Part shown: piece after piece, positions 7,179-11,630 of the stretch
Layout: each line of letters opens with the position of its first letter
How positions within the stretch are numbered: position 1 is the first letter of the stretch
NCBI GenBank assembly: GCA_047614125.1
Contig: JBLHHI010000104.1
Location: 1-11,630, forward strand
Length of the DNA stretch: 11,630 nt
DNA from: JBLHHI01 sp047614125
GTDB taxonomy: Bacteria > Bacteroidota > Bacteroidia > NS11-12g > UBA9320
Direction of reading: 5' to 3'
Translations under genes and position numbers: made by a program
Notes under the pieces: generated by a model
The model's database searches: none
Seen by the model: only the letters and a program-made list of their open reading frames with translations
What the model was told of the DNA's origin: nothing

Positions 7179-7236
7179 CTTGTGTTTGATATTGAATTTG
7201 ATCTTGCATTTGAAATTGTCATTGAATTTGTATTTG
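7177..7236 (+). repeat. Ten tandem hexamers of form NNNTTG
   Basis: Over 60 bases every second triplet is TTG, while the triplets between vary: gac, tgt, ata, aat, atc, cat, aaa, tca, aat, tat. Read on the minus strand this is CAANNN repeated ten times. The register is unbroken over all ten units. Open frames across it give alternating Leu or Gln residues and are artefacts of the repeat. Confidence 0.85.
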
Positions 7237-7265
7237 AATAGCCTCGTCCTTGAGGTCGGGGGAGG

Positions 7266-7949
7266 TTAACGCCTCAAATGATAGAATATTCCCTTATCAA
7301 AAGGTGTCCAAAGCGCGGAAGGCAATCCATTTATTCTCAGGGCTTCATTGGTCCAAGTATTGCAGGTGTAAAAGCAAGAGTACTTTCCAGTCGATTCAAA
7401 AAAGAGATCATTCTTCCCATAGCATATTCCATCAAAGCAAATTGCTTCATTCGCATTGGTTATAAGATGTTGCTTAACAAAGGTATTTAAGCCATCCAGT
7501 TGCTCTGTACTTATTTTTAATTTTACGGTGTTTTCATTTGCCGTTACTTGCTGGTAACCAGTAACATGCATTGCAGATGGTGTGGGCCAAAAAAGGGCCG
7601 ATGCAGCAGTTTTAAATGATAAATCATCCCACGTAGGCGTACCAAAATAGAACCCTTGATCGCCCCAACCAAAGGATACATAGCGTAGGTCCTGATTATT
7701 TGTGCGTTGCTTTATATGTAAGAGTTCATTCCAATCATATTGGTTGGATTCAATGGGCAGAATCAAATCGGCGTGCATGCCGTTGGTACGAATATAAACG
7801 GAATGGCTCGTATCCAAATCAGTTGGTTTGAGTTTAAGATTGCCTGGGAATAAGGAGGTTAGAATGGACATCAAAAAGCCAAGAACGAGTACACCAAGGG
7901 GAATCAAGATTGCGATTCCAACCTTTTTAAGTAGGCGTTTCCAACGCAT
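7266..7949 (-). CDS. DUF2459 / TIGR02117-type membrane-anchored protein
   Basis: The 227-aa protein has a basic N-terminus and one transmembrane segment (about residues 9-33). A globular, probably periplasmic domain follows, with the landmarks of DUF2459: SVYIRTNGMHADLILP (49-64), SFGWGDQGFYFGTPTWDDL (about 92-110), ALFWPTPSAMHVTGY and, near the end, CNTWTNEALRINGLPS. His in NGMHAD and Cys in CNTW are a plausible polar pair, but the family has no established reaction that I know of; TIGR02117 was named for occurrence near urease genes, none of which are here. Its ATG overlaps the stop of the upstream cupin gene (TGATG), so the two are almost certainly co-translated. Family assignment is from motif memory and reasonably sure; function is unknown. 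Confidence 0.85.
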   Translation of the reverse strand: MRWKRLLKKVGIAILIPLGVLVLGFLMSILTSLFPGNLKLKPTDLDTSHSVYIRTNGMHADLILPIESNQYDWNELLHIKQRTNNQDLRYVSFGWGDQGFYFGTPTWDDLSFKTAASALFWPTPSAMHVTGYQQVTANENTVKLKISTEQLDGLNTFVKQHLITNANEAICFDGICYGKNDLFFESTGKYSCFYTCNTWTNEALRINGLPSALWTPFDKGIFYHLRR

Positions 7950-8308
7950 CAGGCCTTTTTAGGATTGTGAACTGTGCGTTCATTTTCAACGTTGCCTGTA
8001 TTTAACGTATCCCAGGGCTCAAAGAGGGCGATGTGCACTTCTTCATGTGCAACGGGTTTGTGTTCAATCCCTTTTGGAACCACAATGATTTCTCCAGGTT
8101 TAATATATTCAATCCGATCGCGGAAATGCATTTCCAACTCACCCGAAATCACCCAAAAAAGTTCGTCTTCGTTTAGATGATGATGCCAAATGAATTCTCC
8201 TTGAAGCTTGGCTAGCTTAACATCCTGACCATTAAGAGAGGCAATAATTTGAGGTTGCCAATGTTCTGTAATGGAGTTTAACTTCTTTGAAATGGATATT
8301 GTATGCAT
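7949..8308 (-). CDS. Small single-domain cupin protein
   Basis: This 119-aa cytoplasmic protein has both cupin motifs. Motif 1 is GEFIWHHHLNEDELFWVISG (37-56), with metal ligands H42, H44 and E49. Motif 2 is PGEIIVVPKGIEHKP (71-85), with ligand H83. All four usual metal ligands are therefore present, so it can probably bind a divalent metal. Substrate cannot be told; similar proteins are annotated only as 'cupin domain-containing'. The ATG at 8308 gives a full cupin fold. It is the first gene of a two-gene unit with the DUF2459 gene, with a 1-base stop/start overlap (TGATG). It diverges from the exported protein at 8408. Confidence 0.9.
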   Translation of the reverse strand: MHTISISKKLNSITEHWQPQIIASLNGQDVKLAKLQGEFIWHHHLNEDELFWVISGELEMHFRDRIEYIKPGEIIVVPKGIEHKPVAHEEVHIALFEPWDTLNTGNVENERTVHNPKKA

Positions 8309-8407
8309 TTGATAATTCTTAAAAATTCAATCTTGATTTCCCAAATATCTTCAAAAAATTTTGAACCTTTCCGATGTTTTTGGATATAAGCTTGTAAACA
8401 CAATCCT
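8309..8407. promoter_or_regulatory. Divergent promoter region between the cupin and DUF2723-like genes
   Basis: This is a short AT-rich intergenic stretch. On the minus strand GATATTTG (8349-8342) matches TAnnTTTG at 7 of 8, giving a leader of about 28 nt for the cupin gene. On the plus strand TTTG (8360-8363) and TAAGCTTG (8387-8394, 7 of 8) are 23 nt apart and would start transcription just before ATG 8408. Both are weak. Confidence 0.35.
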
Positions 8408-9262
8408 ATGAAACGCAAAACAATTTCCATTTTCGTCATTTTTATGATGTTCACCGTTTCTTTATTCTCGCAAGATGCTATACCGCAGAAAGTGTATTCG
8501 TTGGTTAAAGAAAAGCAGAGTGTAGAATGGTATAAAATTCAAGCGGAACTTTGGGGCAAACAGCTCACTGCAAATCCCGAAGATGCTTATGCATGGCTCA
8601 ATTACTACACGGCCAAACGAATGTTGAAAATTTATGGAGAAGGAGTTACTCATGAAGATTTAAATAATTTCGTGCTGGATTTGGAGAAGGCATTGCCCAA
8701 CTCATTCGAATACCATTACATAGCGTATTGGAACAAAGGACTTTCGGAAATGGAATCCCACCTCAACCATCTCAAAAAGGCTCAGCAACTTGGCCCGGAT
8801 CGTATTGAGTTGTTCGACGATCTCTTTACATATTACGAGGTTACACGGGATGTTGCCAAAGCCAAAAATGTTGCGAAAAAGTGGTTTGCATCAAACGACA
8901 TTTCTGCGGGTTTGTACACTTGGAACTACAACATGCTCGAAAGCACCGATGCCAATGCCATCTTGATCACCACCGGCGATAACGACACCTATCCGTCGCT
9001 GGTAATGCAATACGCAAAGGGCATTCGAACCGATGTAACCGTATTGAATATATCTATGGCGAGTATAAGCGGATATCAGCAAGGCAAGTTTAAGGAATTG
9101 GGCATTCCGGCAATGATTTCCAAACAATCGGACTACATATGTCCCATCTCAACCTTTGTTTTTCCTTTTTTGCTGCAGCTCTTGCTTGAGGCGCATGAGT
9201 ACATCGTAAACGAGATGAAAACTAAAAGAATGGCGGTGGCGATGTTTTTCTTTTTCATTTGA
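8408..9262 (+). CDS. Exported protein with DUF2723-like GDNDTYP signature, probably 3'-truncated
   Basis: The 284-aa frame begins with a signal peptide (MKRKTISIFVIFMMFTVSLFSQ). A helical, TPR-like middle follows (about 40-165: NPEDAYAWLNYY, AKRMLKIYG, HLKKAQQLGPD). Next comes AILITTGDNDTYPSLVMQ (184-201) with YAKGIRTDVTVLNISM (202-217). That block closely resembles the C-terminal signature of Bacteroidota DUF2723 proteins, where GDNDT(F/Y)P is followed by GIRxDVxVxNLSL. Here it sits on a soluble exported protein without the usual multi-span membrane part. From residue 243 the sequence becomes unlike the rest, ending hydrophobic and in FFFFI. That tail lies antisense to a small lipoprotein gene (9133-9267), so the natural end has probably been lost and read-through supplies a random tail. 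It may be a decaying gene. Function is unknown. Confidence 0.65.
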   Translation: MKRKTISIFVIFMMFTVSLFSQDAIPQKVYSLVKEKQSVEWYKIQAELWGKQLTANPEDAYAWLNYYTAKRMLKIYGEGVTHEDLNNFVLDLEKALPNSFEYHYIAYWNKGLSEMESHLNHLKKAQQLGPDRIELFDDLFTYYEVTRDVAKAKNVAKKWFASNDISAGLYTWNYNMLESTDANAILITTGDNDTYPSLVMQYAKGIRTDVTVLNISMASISGYQQGKFKELGIPAMISKQSDYICPISTFVFPFLLQLLLEAHEYIVNEMKTKRMAVAMFFFFI

Positions 9263-9267
9263 AGCAT
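9133..9267 (-). CDS. Small lipoprotein, 44 aa (or 41 aa from the second ATG)
   Basis: Found by reading the strand opposite the end of the 8408 gene. From ATG 9267 (or ATG 9258) to TAG 9133 the frame encodes a lysine-rich n-region (MKKKN), a hydrophobic core (IATAILLVFISF), and a lipobox TMYSCAS whose Cys25 would be lipidated. A short Cys/Lys-rich mature part follows (SKSCSKKGKTK), ending VEMGHM. This is the classic layout of a tiny Bacteroidota lipoprotein. It starts 27 bp after the stop of the pseudo-ureohydrolase gene on the same strand, so it may be its operon partner. Annotation pipelines may miss it because of its size and because a longer frame covers it. Function is unknown. The lipobox and compact spacing make it more credible than the opposite-strand tail. 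Confidence 0.7.
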   Translation of the reverse strand: MLQMKKKNIATAILLVFISFTMYSCASSKSCSKKGKTKVEMGHM

Positions 9268-9294
9268 ATAAATTGAAACGGGTTAACGAAGTAT

Positions 9295-10437
9295 TTATTT
9301 TGGCATTTTTTGTAAAGCTTTAAAAAATCGATCAGGCATTTCTCCGGATGTGGCTGTGGTGTAATCAGCATAGGTGCACGGTAGAACAACGCTTTTGCTA
9401 TTCGATCCGAAAGGGTGAGGGTTGGGTACTTCCATCCACCAGCGATCGGTGCGTTTGCTTTTATAAAACACGATGTCGGGGTTCTTTCCATTCATTGTAC
9501 ATCGGTATTTTAAAAATTCACTGTGCAACTCCGGATGGTCTCCTCTGCGGTGATAAAAGCCATCGATAAAATACCATATCATCTGAGCCGCAAGCTTGGT
9601 AGTCGTTTTGCGGTAGTCGTATTCCGGGTTAATCTCGTAGACGCCAAAGCTCCGCATTTTTTCCGAAATACCTGAATACCAGGCTAATTGACAGGCTTCT
9701 TCGCTGGTAAGTCCGTTAGGATTGTTGTAGTAATTGCCCGGAGCATCGGCTTGTTTAATCGCTCCAACATCAAACATAACTACATCTGAGTTTCGCAAGG
9801 TTGGCTCCATTTCATTCAGCTTTGTACGCAAGACCCCTAACCGAACCGGTTCAAAAAACATTTTTTGCAAGGCGGCTACGTTTTCGAGTTTAACATAATG
9901 GCTTTGATATCCCATTAAGTTGAGGTTAAACAAGATGTTGGGTTCAAACAAACACATTCGCTGCAAGAAACCATCGGGTTTTAGATTTATTTTTGGGGCA
10001 ATTATGCTGGCTTCAACATTGGTCTTAATTTTTTGAAAGGAAGCAAACTGTGCGAAGCTCAATTCAACCGATCCACCTAAAATGATTGGAATGACCCCTT
10101 CGCTAAGAATGGTGCGGGCAACTTCCTGCAGAGCAAACTCAGTATCTTGAATAGAATTCCCTTGTTTAATATCGCCGAGATCAACAATTTTTAAATGGTC
10201 CGAATGTTTAATTAACTGATATAGTGCCTTCCGAATAATAGACGGTGCTGTGCCGGTTTCTTTGTTTTTCCCAGACGCCCTTCCATCGCAAACCCCAATG
10301 ATTGCAAGATGTGCGTCCGACCAATCTGGGAAATCGGTTACAAAGGCCGGAACGACAAAGCCAAGGCTATATTCCTCACAATCCAACATTAAACTTTCAG
10401 AAATAGGGCTTAAAAATTCTTGCAGCATGTTTTGCAT
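9295..10437 (-). CDS. Arginase/formimidoylglutamase-fold protein lacking metal ligands (pseudo-ureohydrolase)
   Basis: From ATG 10437 the protein is 380 aa. It follows the ureohydrolase order and resembles Bacteroidota proteins annotated 'arginase' or 'formimidoylglutamase': IIGVCDGRASGKNKETGTAPSIIR, VDLGDIKQG, PIILGGSVELSFAQF, MFDVGAIKQADAPGNYYNNPNG, QMIWYFIDGFYHR and a family-specific C-terminus with DRWWMEVP and LPCTYADY. Active ureohydrolases bind two Mn ions through GGxH, DAHxD and DxDxxDP. Here these read GGSV, APKIN and DVGAIKQAD, so nearly all ligands are gone and catalysis by the known mechanism is unlikely. A structural or regulatory role is inferred. A TTG start five codons upstream (10452) overlaps the candidate -7 box, so ATG 10437 (or ATG 10428) is preferred. 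A small lipoprotein gene follows 27 bp downstream. Confidence 0.88.
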   Translation of the reverse strand: MQNMLQEFLSPISESLMLDCEEYSLGFVVPAFVTDFPDWSDAHLAIIGVCDGRASGKNKETGTAPSIIRKALYQLIKHSDHLKIVDLGDIKQGNSIQDTEFALQEVARTILSEGVIPIILGGSVELSFAQFASFQKIKTNVEASIIAPKINLKPDGFLQRMCLFEPNILFNLNLMGYQSHYVKLENVAALQKMFFEPVRLGVLRTKLNEMEPTLRNSDVVMFDVGAIKQADAPGNYYNNPNGLTSEEACQLAWYSGISEKMRSFGVYEINPEYDYRKTTTKLAAQMIWYFIDGFYHRRGDHPELHSEFLKYRCTMNGKNPDIVFYKSKRTDRWWMEVPNPHPFGSNSKSVVLPCTYADYTTATSGEMPDRFFKALQKMPK

Positions 10438-10449
10438 TCGTCTCTTTGG

Positions 10450-10457
10450 CAAAAATA
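10450..10457 (-). promoter_or_regulatory. Candidate -7 box for the pseudo-ureohydrolase gene
   Basis: The minus strand reads TATTTTTG, an exact TAnnTTTG match, ending 12 nt before ATG 10437, so the leader would be only about 5-8 nt. No clear -33 TTTG is at standard spacing. The box overlaps the upstream TTG that would otherwise extend the frame. Confidence 0.4.
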
Positions 10458-10460
10458 AAG

Positions 10461-10468
10461 TTTATTTG
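10461..10468 (+). promoter_or_regulatory. Candidate -7 box for the SDR gene
   Basis: TTTATTTG matches TAnnTTTG at 7 of 8. It would start transcription near 10475, about 11 nt before ATG 10486. The -33 partners available (TTTG at 10445-10448 or 10431-10434) have poor spacing of 12 or 26 nt. Confidence 0.25.
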
Positions 10469-10485
10469 AGCCAATTAATCCGCAC

Positions 10486-11490
10486 ATGGTTTTTGTAACA
10501 GGAGGAACTGGCCTAGTTGGTAGTCACATTATTGCCGAGCTTTTAAAGAACGGAGAGCACATTCGTGCGCTTTGCAGGGCAGGTTCAGATAAAAGATGGT
10601 TTGAAAAAACGGCTCATTGGCTGCTTGGCAATGAGGCGAATCGATCATTGCAACGTTTAACTTGGATTGAAGGAGATGTGCTCGACATGGTAAGCCTTGT
10701 AGAAGGCATGGAAGGATGCAAGGAAGTATATCATTGTGCCGCCTTGGTTTCTTTTTCTCAGCGCGATGATGACGATTTGCATCAGGCCAATGTAATTGGA
10801 ACTCAGAACCTAATCAATGCCTGTTTGGGGATGGATGCAAGGCCAAATGTTTGCCACATAAGTTCAACGGCATCCATAGGTGGGAAAAAGGACACTGTGA
10901 TAAATGAAAGCCACGAATTTGACAAGGAAGCATCCAACAGTTATTATAGTTATACCAAGTATCTGGCTGAATTAGAGGCATATAGAGGTAGAGAAGAAGG
11001 ATTAAACGTGGCCATTATTAACCCAAGTATTATTTTGGGTTTTGGAAATTGGAATAAAGGACCGAGTAAGTTTTTTAAAAATGGGTTGGAAGAATTTGCA
11101 TTTTATGCCACCGGTTCAAACGCTTTTGTTGATGCACGAGATGTGGCAACGGCTGCGTTGGGTTTAATGCAAAAGAAGCAGTTTAGCCATCGGTATTTGT
11201 GCACGGCTTGGAATATGAAATATCAAGATTTAAGCAATTACATAGCGGATTGTTTTGGAAAAAAACGACCCAGATTTAAGGCAAGCAAAATCATTTCAGC
11301 CATTGCGTGGCGTTTGGTTTCTTTCGCTTCGCTGTTTGGAGTGCCATCGCTCATCACCAAGGCCAGCGCTCTAAGCGGCCGTAAAAACATGGCCTACAAT
11401 TCAGATGAATTGATTTCTGCGATCAACTTTTCATTTCGGGAAGCAGATCAAAGCATTACCGAGATATGTGGCGCGTATAAGTCTTTGTAG
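10486..11490 (+). CDS. NAD(P)-dependent epimerase/dehydratase, extended SDR family
   Basis: The 334-aa protein is an extended short-chain dehydrogenase/reductase. Its Rossmann nucleotide-binding motif TGGTGLVG (5-12) is right at the N-terminus. GDV (63-65) follows, then HCAALVSF (83-90), the Ser region HISSTAS (124-130), the catalytic pair Y154xxxK158 in YSYTK, INPSIILG (178-185) and FVDARDVA (214-221). All catalytic elements are intact, so it should be active. The substrate is not evident: relatives act on nucleotide sugars, flavonoid-like carbonyls or sterol-like compounds. The start at 10486 leaves only four residues before TGG, normal for the family. It diverges from the pseudo-ureohydrolase gene with 48 bp between starts. 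No terminator hairpin is seen after its stop. Confidence 0.93.
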   Translation: MVFVTGGTGLVGSHIIAELLKNGEHIRALCRAGSDKRWFEKTAHWLLGNEANRSLQRLTWIEGDVLDMVSLVEGMEGCKEVYHCAALVSFSQRDDDDLHQANVIGTQNLINACLGMDARPNVCHISSTASIGGKKDTVINESHEFDKEASNSYYSYTKYLAELEAYRGREEGLNVAIINPSIILGFGNWNKGPSKFFKNGLEEFAFYATGSNAFVDARDVATAALGLMQKKQFSHRYLCTAWNMKYQDLSNYIADCFGKKRPRFKASKIISAIAWRLVSFASLFGVPSLITKASALSGRKNMAYNSDELISAINFSFREADQSITEICGAYKSL

Positions 11491-11540
11491 CGGTTAGGTT
11501 TGTTCACAAAAAGACACTAGCATCCGAAAGTTTTCAATAA

Positions 11541-11630
11541 ATGACCAAAATGTCTCTACACCCCAGTAAATACGTGCTTGAAGTAGGATTTACCCAGAAA
11601 ATAAGTCGACATCAAGTGTCATCTTTGTTT
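11541..11630 (+). CDS. Possible start of a further gene, cut by the right edge
   Basis: An ATG at 11541 opens a frame of 30 codons with no stop before the window ends; a second ATG is three codons in (MSLHPSKYVLEVGF). I do not recognise the sequence. Thirty open codons can occur by chance, so this is only a possibility. Continuing the sequence rightwards would settle it. Confidence 0.3.
   Translation, partial: MTKMSLHPSKYVLEVGFTQKISRHQVSSLF

Larger units (their letters stand above)
7026..7265. other. Non-coding repeat island between the DUF2459 gene and hscA
   Basis: These 240 bp contain the hscA -7 box, four repeat classes one after another (7045-7236), and about 28 bp of plain sequence before the DUF2459 stop. 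Beyond the 21-bp and VILNLFQD palindromes, only a weak 4-bp stem (CCTC...GAGG near 7242-7255) is seen, not a convincing terminator. Confidence 0.75.

Noticed and set aside
7063..7269. Open frames on both strands across the repeat island (e.g. alternating-Leu or repeated RRYTDAV peptides)
   Set aside because: Their amino-acid periodicity is produced entirely by the NNNTTG hexamers and the 21-bp units, and they include the spurious VILNLFQD peptide.
11620..11627. CATCTTTG near the right edge as a promoter box
   Set aside because: There is no -33 TTTG at usual spacing and no downstream sequence to judge it by.

Overview
The window looks like a chromosomal segment of a member of the Bacteroidota, most like Flavobacteriales or a relative, with moderate to low GC by eye. 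The evidence is a type III glutamine synthetase, a PorT-like outer-membrane barrel, a DUF2723-like 'GDNDTYP' protein, a Bacteroidota-type degenerate arginase-fold protein, and promoter-like TAnnTTTG boxes in place of sigma70 boxes. Most genes are housekeeping or conserved-hypothetical. I saw no phage, insertion sequence, CRISPR array, tRNA or rRNA.

Layout from left to right. Positions 1-1792 (minus) hold glnN, cut by the left edge. Positions 1911-2987 (minus) hold prfA (RF1), whose divergent promoter region also serves a 117-aa conserved protein (3166-3519, plus). That gene runs tail-to-tail, 2 bp apart, into a minus-strand block transcribed from about 7040 towards 3522: hscA (Hsp70 for Fe-S assembly), an outer-membrane beta-barrel gene overlapping its end, and an MltD-like lytic transglycosylase. 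Between hscA and the next minus-strand pair (a cupin and a DUF2459 protein joined by a TGATG stop/start overlap) lies a 240-bp non-coding island. It is built from four kinds of repeat: a degenerate heptamer array, three 21-bp palindromic units, one copy of a widespread 'VILNLFQD/HPELVSG'-type palindrome, and ten NNNTTG hexamers.

To the right, an exported protein with a DUF2723-like signature (8408-9262, plus) appears to have lost its normal C-terminus. Its last ~42 codons lie antisense to a small lipoprotein gene (9133-9267, minus) found by reading the opposite strand. That gene follows a 380-aa ureohydrolase-fold protein (9295-10437, minus) that lacks the family's metal ligands. Divergent from it is an extended-SDR epimerase/dehydratase (10486-11490, plus). 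The last 140 bp hold only a possible start of a further plus-strand gene.

Points most worth a second look: the hidden small lipoprotein and the scar-like end of the neighbouring gene, the conserved pseudo-ureohydrolase, the stacked repeat island upstream of hscA, and the recurring pattern of a TAnnTTTG box only a few bases before the start codon, which suggests very short or absent 5' leaders.
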